DNA from: Ehretia macrophylla
Lineage: Eukaryota; Streptophyta; Magnoliopsida; Boraginales; Ehretiaceae
Assembly (NCBI GenBank): GCA_037974665.1
Contig: CM075765.1
Location: forward strand, 6,701,501-6,765,500
DNA: 64,000 nt
Direction of reading: 5' to 3'
Both the position numbers and the translations under genes were made by a program. Shown here piece after piece: positions 21,411 to 33,780 of the stretch. Each line of letters opens with the position of its first letter. The stretch's first letter is position 1. The notes beneath the pieces are model-generated. The model was not told where the DNA came from. It made no database searches and was given only the letters and a program-made list of their open reading frames with translations.

Positions 21411-21709
21411 TGGTATTAGAGGTAAGCCCATAGTATAGTCTTATTCATCTTTTGTGTATGTCCTACGCATCTTCTTCCACATGTGACTCTTTTCAAATTA
21501 TGTCACACACATATGTGTTAAATCTTTTTTCGTGTGTGTTATCTTCTACGCATGTCTATGTGTGACCCATCTCAAAATCAGGTCACACTTATATTTAATC
21601 TCCCATGTGTGTCCCATGTGCGTTCAATGTTCCATGTGCGTTCATCCACTACATGTGTTCAATCTTCCACATGTAACCTCTCTCAAATTAGGACACACAT
21701 AAGAGGGAG

Positions 21710-21830
21710 TGTTAGAATATACCTTTATCCCACATCAGAAAATCAGAAACTTTAAAACCACCTTATAAGGTCCTAAGCTACTCCACTTAACACCAATTGA
21801 TTTTAGGACAGAACTTTAGTTATCTTCACA
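21710..21830 (+). repeat. TRIM-like 3' LTR (121 bp)
   Basis: Starts TGTTAGAATA right after the purine tract and ends TCTTCACA; collinear with 20282-20398. Confidence 0.8.
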
Positions 21831-22111
21831 CCCTATTGATATTATTGTGTTATTGACAAAAATGAAAATAAATTTATCGAATTTATAAGGAGAAAAATGA
21901 TGAATCATTTTGAAAATGTGGTGAAATTGAAAATCAAAATTTTTATTACATATGATGCCATATGAATTGTTGTGATTGTCTTGCAAATGAATCTTACTTG
22001 AGTTTGATACTATCGAATGATGAATGTGATTATTATTGCAAGTATCAAATGAGTGGTTGAATTGTTGAATGTCATGAGCTGGAATGATTTGGAAGATCCA
22101 AAATAAAAAAT

Positions 22112-22460
22112 AGTGCTATTTGCTAGCAACAACATAATGGAAACAGTCAATCAATATAGATTGATTCAAAATCTGATTCAAATCCAATATAGTATCTATG
22201 GGTATATAAGAAATGTATTGAATCAATTCTTTTTAATGAATATATCCTATTGCAACTTCAAATATAGAATTCAAATAGGTAAAATAGGAAAGGATACTCT
22301 GATAGAATTACAATGAAATATACAACCAACCAATATTTCTCGAATTTGAAAAAGAGTCAGAAGAAATGGTTTGATCATCATATTTTGATTTCTCAAACTG
22401 TGGTATCCATGAATTGGGATCCTAATCCATATAGATACAAATGGTCTAATGGGATGCAAC
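22112..22460 (+). pseudogene. ycf2: Nuclear plastid insertion: ycf2 fragment
   Basis: The sequence encodes, in two adjoining frames, stretches very close to chloroplast Ycf2: [19 protein letters not shown] then [11 protein letters not shown] and YRYKWSNG. In the plastid gene these are contiguous and in one frame; here a short loss near 22300 shifts the frame. Ycf2 is a large plastid protein of the import motor associated complex; a fragment this short has no function in the nucleus. Substitutions are spread along it and similarity fades after about 22460, so the transfer is old. Recognition is from memory of Ycf2. Confidence 0.85.
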
Positions 22461-24155
22461 TTATGAGTTTGATTCCATGCTTGTGTAAATTGAAAGTATT
22501 TAATGAACAAAAGAAAGAAATAGGTTGAAAGGATAATTCATATTGAACTTTTGATGCCCAGAAGAGGAATGAGATAACATGCTATTTTCTTGTCTTGAAT
22601 ATTATATCTTCATTTAGAAAAGAAGTAGAACATTGAAGAAAGTCATTAGAAAACTTCAATAAACATTATCCACATTTACCAATGGTAGAGAAACACTGAA
22701 CAAATTATTAGGCATGTTGCTCATTGACGATTGTTAAAATGTAATAGTATATTTTTCTCATAAGCTTAGGTGAACGATATATGATGAAAAAACCACTATT
22801 GATTGATTGTATCTGATTTTGATGAAGTGTGAAATTCCTTAATGAATATGAACAAAGTAGTGACTTTGATGAATCAAATTAACAAAATATAAAATGCCTT
22901 GATACTATGACATTGAAGATCAATTTTTACATGGTTCATTGAAATATTGAAGATGTATGATGATTGTAATATTTGAAATATTTGGCTTCTCTTTATCATA
23001 CACACACATCTCTTGTCATGAATCTTGAAAATACCTATTTATTCTGAATGACAAGACAATAGAGTCATTACCTATAAAACTTTACAATTATTTCACAAGG
23101 ACCTTTTTGAACAATTTTGATGCCATTGGAACAACTAGTCCATCACTTTGTGAGAACTGTTTTTGGAGCTTGCATAGAATGTTTGAAATGAGCAGGAAAT
23201 GAGAGTTTAAGTTCCTCCTTGGACTTTCAATTGAGCAAATCAAGAAGGTCTATTCACCAATCAAGCCAAGGACACAAAAGTACAAATCAAGAAGATTAGC
23301 CTTAGGGAGGGAAAGGAAATTGATACTCCAATTGATGGATAAACCAACCTCTGTAAAGATTAGATAAGGTAAATCAATTGATGAAAAGAAATTTAGAGGT
23401 ATGATATATAATCTATTATATCTAATTGACTTTTGACCCAATTTAATGGTTGTTATGTGCTTATGTGTTTGTTTTAATCATGTCTTAAAAGTCTCATTAA
23501 AATTTTGGAACAAGAAAATATTAAATGTATTTCCATCACAACACTAAACGGTTATCATGGCTCTTGATAGATTGTGTCGTTGAACATATTTGGCTTTATC
23601 TCGATTTTTAAAGGCTATTGATATTTGATGAATCATCATAATGCATTAGGATAGTTTCTTTTAGCATGATTTTATGGTTGTATAGAGATCAATACCTTTG
23701 AAAGTTAAATATTGATGAACATGCATACCATTGCTTACTCTAGATTATCTCTCATAACTTTTGATAAATCTCTTGAACCAAAAGTTATATTTTTCATACA
23801 TTAGATTTATCATATGATTACTCTTACCTCTTGTTCCTTAAGCATACTTTTTGTTGATAATGAAAAGGAGTAGAATAAATGATTGTGATATAAATGATAA
23901 ATGCCTTGATCTTGTGAAAAGAGAGAAAAGATTGTAGTGCTATGAATTTGATATATGCTTTGGTTAAATACCAAAGGGGGAAAAAGAAACATTAAGTGAG
24001 AGCATTGCATAAAAAGGAGTAAAACTTTAAAATGAAAAATATATGCCTATAAGACTAAAAGGATTCAGTTTTCATGAGTTTGAAACTATGGATATGAATT
24101 TAGGCTTGAGTATGCTGAATTGAAATAACGGTGCAAGAAGTAAGGGAGAGGCTTG

Positions 24156-24295
24156 AGTAAAATCCCATTGTAATGCTAATTTAAGTAAAATCCCATTGAA
24201 ATGACTTTTTAAGTAAAATCCTATTGTGATGCTATTTTAAGTAAAATCCCATTGTGTTGCTATCTTGAGTGAGATCCCATTGTAATGTAATCTCA
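24156..24295 (+). repeat. 28-bp tandem repeat, five units
   Basis: Five consecutive units of exactly 28 bp start AGTAAAATCCCATTG (units at 24156, 24184, 24212, 24240, 24268). The last unit is the most diverged (AGTGAGATCCC). Confidence 0.95.
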
Positions 24296-24768
24296 TACTT
24301 ATTTATTGTGATTAATTCATTTTGATGATTCCAAAGGGGGAGAAAGATGTTCATTTGTTTGATGACACAATTAACTCAAAGCATGGTGATAAAGGAAGCT
24401 TCATTGAATAGAATTTATCTTGGCAAACACATCAATGTGTGATCATCAAAAAGAGGGAGAGTGTTAATCCTAAAGTCTCATAACAAGGATATTTGCAAGG
24501 TTTTGATGACAACAAACATATTAATGTATGAGATTTAACTTGTTTATATACATTATGTGTTATATGCATTATTTGAGGGAAAGTAGTTGTAGACTCCGCA
24601 TGTACTTTATTGTTTAAATGCTACTTACTTGGAACATAGTGTATTTAATGCATAATGTGAAGGGGAGTCAAGTCTCAAAGACTCCATATTCTGACTATAA
24701 TATGACTAAATGGTATAATGTTCTTGTTAAAACATAGAGTGATTTGTCATCATAAAAAATGGGAAGAT

Positions 24769-26861
24769 TGTTGGCTTTATGCTTAAATGCATGATTTTGA
24801 TAATAACAAATCTTACTTATTTGGATTTGTCAAGTGTGATTGATTTAATGTGTTTATATAGTTAAATTCACACTTGTGACTCTTGTGGATAAATTGTATA
24901 TATTTACTTGAATCAAATATTGATTGGTGGCATATCTTCCATGGATGATTGAATTTATCAAGTATGCTTGTGTTAATATGTTCATATACTTAAACACACA
25001 CTTGTTGGCTTTTGTGCATTAAATGTATATATCATTATAAGCCAAATTGTACATGAATGTTTTGACTTGTGTGGATTATATTGAACATACTTGATTGTAA
25101 GCCAAAATGTATCGAAAGTAAAAAAGTGTGATTGAATTAATATGGTTATATGGATAACTCACACTTATGACTCATATGGATATAAAATGTTTATATTGTT
25201 TTGAGTCAATATGGTATTTGAATGTTTGGAATTTGTGGATTACATTGTGTCTATGTTATTATGTGCCAAATATATCATGAATGCTTGATGTTTAAAGAGG
25301 AAGGGAGTCTTGCATGAAAGAAGATAATATCATTGATCAGAGAAGTATTGCAAAATTGAGAAGATGCAATTGTATGGCCGTTGAGAAAAATTGAAGAATG
25401 CAATTTTCTAGCACACCACAAGCATATGAAGTCTTGAAGATTTAAATAAGTGAAGATCTTAAAAATCAAGACTTGAAGACTTAAAGATGACCCGGTGACA
25501 TAAGGCGAAGAAAAGGTGACATAAAGGGTAGCAGCATGAACATGTCATTTGCCTTAGATTTGCACTTATATGGCTTAAGCTCTTGGTAATTTCTCAAAAT
25601 AATGTTTAATCTTTCCTCAAGAGCTTTTGAAAAAAAAATTTAAGGTTAATTGGTCAAACTATCTTTTGAAGAATTGTTCTTAAAAGACTCAATTCTTTTT
25701 TAATTTCAAAAGATTGAATTTCGATGAAATTTATTTAAATCTTGAAGTTACAAAAAATTTGTTTTAATCTTTCATCAAAAGTCTATAAAATGTTTTGAGA
25801 TGTTAAAAAAGTTGAAAACTCTTTTAAAGAAGTGGTCTTGAGGTTTCTAAATGTTTTACCTTCAAAAAATTAGATTTTAGGCAAAATTCTCAACAATAGG
25901 CATAATTTGGAAATGTAGGTCAACCTACTCAACTGGCCTTGTCAACCGACATGGTTTGGAAATGTAGATCGAGTAATACCAGGCGAATAGCTCACCCGAC
26001 TTACTCGACTGACATTGGCAGAGATTTGAAAAACTAGTTGTTTTTATCCATTGAAACATTGTCTATTTATACTAAATCATACCATTTTCATCCCAGACCT
26101 CTTCCACACAATCTTCATTGCTATTAAGCTTACATAGTTGATCCAAAACATCAAACTACACCAAGCTTGAGCTTACATTTGCAAATCTATTAAGCATTCA
26201 AGTGCTTTGAATTATATTATCTACTCATAGAGGACTTTGAGTTGTTCATTATTGTATTTATCATTCAAACACTCAATTATTTGTATCATATATACTCTTA
26301 GGGCTCTAGATTAGGATTGAGAGAATCCTTGTCAACAGAAGTGTGTGAGAAAATTCTTTGTGGACTCAAATGATAGAGGTTGTAGCAGGTTTGAGCTTTA
26401 TCCACATTTGAAGGAGCTTCATCTCTTGTGGACTCAAGAGAGGGTTGTAAAGTTGGTTTGTGCTTCACCGATATTTGAAGAAGCATCATAGTAGAGTTTG
26501 AAAAAATCCTAAGTGCAGAAGACCTTAAGTGGTGGATATAGATTAGCGGACCACTTAAAAATCTTTGCATTTGATTTCTCTATCCTTGCTCTCTTTACTT
26601 TCAAGCTTATTGCATGTCTTGTATTAAATTTATTGTTGAACTCATAAGCATTACATGTGGTGCACACAAAGTATTTGATATATTGTCATTGAGAAATTTT
26701 TCAAGAATTTATTGCCTAAGTTACATCATAACTTGTCTTGCATGCTATGTGTTTGATAAATTGCCTAAGTGAATATTGTAGTTGAATTACATAAATTTCA
26801 AAGTAGTGATTTGCTTCCATAAGCCTAATTCGCCTTCATCTTAGGCTAATTTGGCCTCACA
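24769..26861 (+). repeat. 3' LTR of SIRE-like copia element
   Basis: It starts TGTTGGCTTTATGC after a purine run and ends GGCCTCACA. The end is fixed because the next base resumes an Athila-like LTR sequence found at 321 onward. Within it, ACCACTTAAAAATCTTTG and the CCTAATTCGCC..TTAGG inverted arrangement near the end are typical of SIRE-type U5. Length is about 2.1 kb. Confidence 0.65.
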
Positions 26862-27107
26862 TTCACTTATCACCACTAGCAATGTGCGATCGATCGCGCA
26901 CTATGTCATTATTGCACACCAAAAGCAAGCATAAGTTGATCCAGAATTGCCCATCACAATTGATCGCACCACCTACCGCAATTGATCACACGTAAAAAGT
27001 CATAAATCATAGTTGGTACTGTACGCACTCATTGGACCATGGGTAGCAAGATCGATTGCACCTCATAGCGCGAACGAATGCACTATGTATCCGGCCTCTA
27101 TAACTAC
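26862..27107 (+). repeat. Fragment of Athila-like LTR
   Basis: It is collinear with 321-590 of the LTR at the left edge (shared ATTGGACCATGGGT and CAAAAGCAAGCA). It is flanked on the left by the SIRE-like LTR and stops on the right at its TATA region, where the copia LTR begins. Confidence 0.85.
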
Positions 27108-28976
27108 TATTAGGATTAAGGTATGCCCTAAAGACCACTAGCACAATATCATCAATATATCTAGATATTTGCAATGAATAATTAATGTCATCTTACTTTT
27201 ATGATCATGTTTCTTTTATGTGTGGTTGACTTTTATATATATGTGTGTAAGATCCTTACTTTAAGTGTTGACTTGGATACGTAATGGTTACGTACAGAAA
27301 GTCCAAGTCATGGTTACTTGTCAAGTAGAATTGTTTTGTCCATAACTAAGTAGTAGAGCTAAATACTCTATAATGGTAGATATTATTGTGAAATAAGTTC
27401 CTTTTACAGTAGGGTGATCTGTCTTGATCATGGATAGAATGCCAAACTTACTCACTTATGCATGTGTATGCATTGGACGGGCCACTATAGGTGTGAACTC
27501 TAAATAAGTACTATCGAAGAAAAAGATCACCTATACCTACTAGTTTCTAAGTGGGTCAGTGCTCTTAATCTTGAGCATTTGTGAATGAATTGATGAATTC
27601 AAGTTCTTGCACTTTGAGTCACTCTGGGTAAGATCTTGTATGGGTTAATAGCTTTGTGATTTTGGTGCCTGGACTTGGTTAGAAAGGACATGCATATGCA
27701 ATAAGAAATCTATACAATAGTCATTCCCCTAGAATGGTCCAAGTTAATCATACTGAATTTATTCACAGTAATACAGTATGTATTGGTTGTTACACTTGTG
27801 GGTCGCTCCCTTGGTCGAGTAGACAACTTTCGGAGGATGGTTCAATTATGGGTTAGAGGTTCTAAGGAGAAAGATGTAGTCAAAGATGTGTTAGTACAAG
27901 TTGTAAACCTATTTTGGCTATGAGTGAGTATAGAGAAGCAATATGGTCATTATCACTTAGTTGGTCTAAAGACTGAGTGTCATAAGTTATTTTGACTAAC
28001 TTCTGTATATACAGTAATTATCCTATAATGCAGCCATAGTCTTTTAGTGGAATGGACTAAGGTTAAAATGACAAAATATTGCTAGAGACTAGCAGGGGTA
28101 TTTTGGTCATTTTCGGTGGAAGGGGAATTATGTCTTTGGTCCCCCTTCTAGCCATTTACCTTATAACTGTCATTACTAAACTTGAGTGTTACTAAATATG
28201 AGAGAGAACAAAATCCATTGGAAACTAGTAGTCATGAAGTAGACTTTCCATTCTTAGAAGAAGTTTTTATTTTGACAGTTAGGAGAAAATTGAATTGAAT
28301 AATTAATTAATTAATTGGATAGAGCTCAAGGGTTCAACCAAGTAGGCTAGCCGCGGCCACGGGGGTGGGACGCATGGGGATTCACGCCATTCCTAGGTGT
28401 GGGATGTGTAGTAGTGTGAACACAAGCTAGATAAAGGATTTTCCATTATAATTATGTAATTAAAGGATAATTCAGAATCCTAATCCTTTTCTATCTTGGT
28501 TTTTTATTAAGACAGAACTACCTAGCATATTTTTCACCGATTAAAGGCCTCTACCCCAAGCTCTACAATTGCACCATCTCCTTTTGAGATCTCTCTCTCT
28601 CTCACGTGTAAGCCTCTCTTAGACGAAACACGAAACACCCTTCTTTTAGTTTAGTTTTATAAGATCAAATCCCACAATTTGATCAACACTTTAGTTAGGA
28701 TTTGGCATATGAGGGAAGATCAAAGTAAGGAGAGGAAGCATCAATCTCTTAGGCGTGTGGAGGATTGTAACAAATGTGAAGTTTTTCGCATTTCATTTTT
28801 GCGTTTAAAAGGTATTCCCAAAAAACTTTGTTTGCTTTTAGGTTAAACAATGAACTGTTTGAATGTTCAAATAGCTATTTCATACTTTATTTGTTTTAAA
28901 GATCCATGCATGATGTTTTCTGCCTTATTCTTGTCTAAGATAGTATTTGATTCATGTGATATAATGTTTTCCTTCA
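27108..28976 (+). repeat. Copia 5' LTR (about 1.87 kb)
   Basis: Starts TATTAGGATTAAGG (probably TGTTAGG originally) and ends CCTTCA before the PBS. No 3' partner exists in the window, so the left edge is set by the break in Athila-like similarity. Confidence 0.65.
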
Positions 28977-28977
28977 G

Positions 28978-28991
28978 TGGTATCAGAGCCA
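28978..28991 (+). other. Copia PBS, tRNA-iMet type
   Basis: TGGTATCAGAGCCA, a perfect 14-base match to the usual iMet complement, one base after the LTR. Confidence 0.95.
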
Positions 28992-30638
28992 CTACGAATT
29001 AAACCATAAAATAGTTAACTAGTTTAATCGAATTCCATAGAAATTGAGAATTTAGGTGGGTTCTCTATTAGAACACTAAAAAATCAGATTTGTTTATATG
29101 CTTTTGATGCATGGAATTATGTGTTCTAATTAGTTTGTATGATTAAAAGATTAATTCTTGATAATTAATTTATTTGTGGTTTTAAATTAGAATTGTACCG
29201 TTATTAAATTACTTGGTTAGTAGTAGTTTATTAGGTAGTAACTAATAAAATTTGAAACCACTTTAAACTCCCTAGAAATTATATAGAAATAAATGAAAAT
29301 TAATTTTTCCTGTTAAAGTTCGCGATAAAAATTCTTGAATTTAATTAAACTTCATATTCATGCGGAATTTGGTTATTGAATTAGATTAGATAACTTGAAT
29401 AGTTAATCCACGTTAGTCAAGGATTCAAGACCAAAAAAAAATTCATTTTGCATGCGCGCCTGAGGACACGCGCGCTCACGCTTGGAACGCGCCAGGTCAA
29501 CCTTGTGGTTGAATTTTTTTTTTTATTGTTGTTTTTTTTTGTCTTGATTTATTTTGGCATTTCTTTTTTCGCATGATTCATTTATGAAGTTAGTTTTACG
29601 GAAACTTTATGGTACTAAGTGTAAATAATTTTTCTTGTGGGAATTATCAAGAATTATTTATTTGTCATATGCTAGAATTTAAATTTTGTTAGATTATGTG
29701 TATTTACATAATTAATTTTATGACTATTTAATAATGCAAAATTGTCTAGCATTAAGAATACCTTATAGGATTAAATAATAGGCAATCCTATATATAAAGA
29801 TTAAGCTCTAGATAGTCAAGTCCATAATTAATCTAGATTTAGACTAGTTCTTGAAGGTATAAAGATTAATTAATTATAGATTAAATTAGTTAAGAAAAAT
29901 ATTAAGATGACTATTTTACCTTAGAAACCTAAACTTGACTAGAGACTTAACGTAAGCCTTACCTAGGGTTAAGAAAATAACACATATTAGATTTAGGTGA
30001 TTTAATAATTATACTTAAAGGTTTTAAACAAAATGATTATAGGATTTAATCTAGCTTTTTGGGAATAACTGAAATTAAGTATTAAAGAAAATCACATTAG
30101 TAGAAATCCTTAGGCCAAATAATCGAGTGGGAGAAGGAACTAGGAAATCCCATGGCTTTCCATGTTCGGATCATGTTAAAATAGGATGCCACTTCACGCG
30201 GAGGGTGACATTATGCCTAGACTTAGCGGAATGATCTAAAATTAGGAGTTCAAATAAAAGATGTTAATGGAACGACTACCCCATCGATGGAGTTCTAGGC
30301 TATAGATCACCTTATAGAAATTAATGAGAGTAATATCCCCATCCGATGCTCGAGTTGGAATATTCTTAGGAACCAATAAGGAATGGTGTATATACTCGAC
30401 TCGAGATAAGTAGTATCCTCCCTACGGAGTAAGTGCTATTGGGTCTTGGGCAGCCAAACATATGACTGATAAGGTTGTCACTAGAGCACAAATCATAGTT
30501 TAAAGGGTTATCTATATTGTGCATACGTATTCATGAATTCCTTTGTTATACTATCTCATGTGTGCTATTCATATATATACATATATGTCTTACATAACTT
30601 GCTCATACTTGATTATGTTGCATGAATATCCAGACAAT
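28992..30638 (+). other. Copia 5' leader, non-coding
   Basis: About 1.65 kb between PBS and gag with no reading frame of note. A GC-rich island near 29451-29500 (cgcgcctgaggacacgcgcg) is the only unusual composition. Confidence 0.6.
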
Positions 30639-30962
30639 ATGACAGGCTATTTCAATCATTTGTCGGCTATTCTCACGAATAACAAGCTGACTGACCCAAA
30701 TTTTGATGATTGGAAGAGAAAACTAAACATAGTACTAACCGTAGATGGGTACAAGTATGTCTTGACTCAGCCTTGCCCTCAACTGAGAGATAATTCTACT
30801 AATGCCCAAAGAGAAGCCCGTGAGACGTGGCAAAAGGCAGATAGCATGGCCAAGTTCTACATGCTAGCCTTTATGTCTGACGTGTTGCAAGTACAACACA
30901 AGAATAAAGCCATTGTTGCTCAAATCATGACCTCATTAACTGAGATCTTCTCAGATGAGAAT
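30639..30962 (+). pseudogene. Copia gag, N-terminal part
   Basis: The ATG at 30639 opens a copia gag of the UBN2/gag-polypeptide type: TDPNFDDWKRKLNIVL near residue 20, a conserved-type W and YVLT motif, then WQKADSMAKFYMLA. The frame is open for 108 codons to ..SDEN. There the gypsy element inserts between codons, leaving the 5-bp duplication AGAAT. Reading then resumes in frame at 38229 with RPTK. An open frame extends upstream to 30543, but the conserved part starts at MTGYFNHL, so the later ATG is preferred. Confidence 0.9.
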
Positions 30963-32335
30963 TGTGAAACCTCACTTTTCTATCTTATCTCGATTTGGGT
31001 GTTTTATCTCATTTTGCGTGAATTGACCTGTTTATGTGATATATTACTTAGAATGTGTTAGATATGTGATTAAAACTCCTAATACATGCTAAGTGTGCAT
31101 TCATGAAATTTTCATAAAAAACGGAATCAGAAATTTTATCGTCAGTTTTAGTGAACAGTGTTTTGAGCACCTGTCCGCTAAAATTTTTATAGGGGTATTT
31201 TAAACATTTTAAAACCTAGTCCTCGGGTATTAATAGACCCATGTTTGATTAAAACGGATTTAGAATCAGTTTTGGAATTTTAAAGGTTTTTACCCTTTCT
31301 TTTGTAATAAAACGAGTTTTAAGCCGACTCGGGTGAAACTGTTTTAATGTAAAACTTCTTGTCACCTAAAAATAAATTACTTGAGATAGTTTAGGTGTTG
31401 CATAAATGTTTTGAGCAAGAAATAGTCTAAAATAGAATTAAAAGACTAAAAATACTAAAAACTAACTAAGTATCAACTTTGACTTTCTTTTATTTGTTTG
31501 ACTTTGCTTAATATATCATCAACATATAATGAAACAACACAAAAACACCACAAAACACACACAAGGAGGCCGAAACTCCATAGCTATTTTGAGAGGTTTT
31601 TCAACGTTTTTTTTCAAGGCAAATTTTCATTAAAAGTTGCAATTCAAGGCCAAACTTAATCATCCAAGGCTTGATTCTACTTGTTAGGCATTTATTGAGC
31701 ATCTTTCTAGCTTCATCACACATCAAAGGTGAGAGAAAAATTCTAGATCTCAAAAGTCATATTTTATATTTTTGCATATAATTGAATATTGAACAGTTAG
31801 AATGTTAATTTGATGTTATATTATTGCTCAGCGCATGCTAAGGATCAATTATATGTATTCTTATGAGATTTGAACCGTTGTAGCATAAATTTTTATTTTC
31901 GGATATTTAAAGTTGATAGTTTGGCTATTTGTTGATTATTTTGAGTTGTAGTGATTGGAATCGATTGCCGTAGATTTGTAAAAGTTTGTTAATTACGTGG
32001 TTGTGCTGTTGTAATGCAGAATTCTCGATTGCAATGTTGGTGTGAATGTCCGAAAATTTCAGCCTTGACGCATTAGTGTTTTAGGGTTGTTGGGCATGAT
32101 TTGGATGTATTTTGGTTGGTTTCCAGAGTGCTAATGTAGTTGATTGATGGGTGAGTGATAGAAATTGGTTTGGAGTTGTTTGGATTAGTAGGATGTAAGA
32201 TATGATTATTTGAAGTTTAGGTTGTCTTTCTTTAAAATGTTGTTATATGCCTTTAGATGATTGGGTGGTGTTTGAGTGATTGAACTGTGAGTTGTTGATG
32301 GTTAGATTAGGGTTTGGTTGTGTGTCTAATGCATG

Positions 32336-32370
32336 TTAAGTTGGGTGGCCTACTTTGTCATCTAACTTAA
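32336..32370 (+). other. LTR hairpin 1, gag-only element 5' LTR
   Basis: A 13-pair stem TTAAGTTGGGTGG / TCATCTAACTTAA with three G-U pairs and no other mismatch closes the loop CCTACTTTG. Confidence 0.75.
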
Positions 32371-32520
32371 TTGTTTCATGATTATATAGTTGATGATTGT
32401 TAAATGTTGTTTATTTGATTGTTGGAATGCGGATTAATTGATTATTGATTATTGATTGTTGTTACAAAACCGTGAGGAGCACGCTCATGGTTAATCCGGG
32501 GTGTTACCTTGTTAACTGAT

Positions 32521-32644
32521 TGTTATTGTTATTATGATTCGGGAGTCGGGCAACCAATGTTGTTGACTTCTCAAATTGGAATTGTTATTGTTATTATGAG
32601 TCGGGAGTCGGGCAACCAATGTTGTTGACTTCTCGAATTGAGTC
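32521..32644 (+). repeat. 62-bp tandem duplication, 5' LTR
   Basis: Two units of 62 bp start TGTTATTGTTATTATGA. The same pair is at 37281-37404 in the 3' LTR, so it predates insertion. Confidence 0.92.
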
Positions 32645-32988
32645 CCATTGTTGTGAGCTTTGATAACATTATGTCACCTCGGGAGGCATCCTGCGCTGCG
32701 AGCACAGTTAGCATGGCTAATCCTTATCTCGCATAGGCGGAGAGGCCACGGGGTGTGGGTCTAGGTCAAGGTACCTCAGGATTGTGTCATTGAGTTTGGA
32801 GGAGTTGATGAGTATTGAATTGGTGTATGGAGCTTCATCAGCAAATGTATCGTATCCTTATTGTGTGTTTACAGTTATTGTTATTGTTGCATTTATAATG
32901 ATTATTAATGTTCATTGTGTGTTTACTGCTCAAATAATGATTTCCAAGGAGTATAGTAAATACTATTAGAGATCTATCGGATCCTCAC

Positions 32989-33011
32989 TGAGCTTGTTTT
33001 ATATAAGCTCA
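32989..33011 (+). other. LTR hairpin 2, gag-only element 5' LTR
   Basis: Perfect stem TGAGCTT / AAGCTCA, loop GTTTTATAT, directly after CCTCAC as in the array LTRs. Confidence 0.55.
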
Positions 33012-33515
33012 CTCTCAATTATTGCATGTATGCAGGTGTTACTATGCCTGACTACGGGTACGTGCCTCTTGAAGAAGGAAATGTGCCTATCGTGGATGAG
33101 TCTTATGTGCAGGAGTCTTTGCTATGAGATTGTTTGTAGTTGATGTATTATAAACTTACTTTAACTTAAAGACTTATGTATGATGGTTTAGTAGTCTTTC
33201 TTTTGATCATGTTTAGATTACTAAGTTGGTTTATAATCTATTTTGAAATGTATGTATAGTCTATGTATGAAGTTGGAACGGAGGCGTATAACTATGAACG
33301 GATTGTTGAAGGAATGATAATTGTGTAATATGGTTATGTTGTATGTTGTTAACTTATTTGAGGGGTTGATTGTTGTATGCTTGTGGAGTTTGGTTGTATG
33401 GTTCTGAAGAGGTTGGTTTAGAGCCTCGGTGTCCTAATTACTGTCGTTATACTGCCGAAATTCCGTTGCGTCCTGACTGATCGTAGGAGGGGTCGAGTTA
33501 GGGCATGACATTTAG

Positions 33516-33527
33516 TGGTATCAGAGC
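33516..33527 (+). other. iMet-type PBS of gag-only element
   Basis: TGGTATCAGAGC, five bases after the LTR end. Confidence 0.95.
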
Positions 33528-33780
33528 GCATGTTAGCTGTCAGCCGGGGTATCCTCAGAATGTGCATAGTGGTCCAAGCATGCAAGTATGTATGAAGTGA
33601 AAAGAAAAGAGAACTATGTGTTAATATGAGTAAATGATTAAGTGATTATGTTATCAATTTGTTTATGTGATTGATATTTAAGTGATTTATGTGTTTTATG
33701 TGAGTTTGTTGCTTATGTGTTAATAATCGTCTATAGTCTATCTATGTGCTATAACCTGCGCTAACTATTTGATTAGTAGA

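Larger units (their letters stand above)
20282..21830 (+). mobile_element. TRIM-like copia-type element with an extra LTR inside
   Basis: Two short, similar LTRs (117 and 121 bp) flank 1.3 kb without coding capacity. An iMet PBS follows the left LTR and a purine tract (aagagggag, 21701-21709) precedes the right one. The flanks CCTTA and CCCTA are compatible with a decayed 5-bp TSD. Inside, a different copia-type LTR (21112-21410) with its own PBS-like site is embedded, so this is either a nested insertion or a recombinant of two elements. Confidence 0.75.
21831..24768 (+). other. Interior remains of a SIRE-like copia element
   Basis: AT-rich sequence with no usable reading frame. Assignment rests on its position before a SIRE-type LTR and on repeated CCAAAGGGGGA purine tracts (23971, 24331), which are typical of the long 3' non-coding region of SIRE/Maximus elements. 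It contains the plastid ycf2 fragment and a 28-bp tandem repeat listed separately. The 5' LTR and the coding part are not in the window. Confidence 0.5.
30963..33510 (+). repeat. 5' LTR of gag-only element (2548 bp)
   Basis: TGTGAAACCTCAC..GGGCATGACA. It contains a 62-bp tandem duplication (32521-32644) and two hairpins. Confidence 0.92.

Noticed and set aside
24156..24295. 28-bp repeat as a CRISPR-like array
   Set aside because: Units are directly adjacent with no separate spacers, in plant retroelement DNA; a plain tandem repeat.
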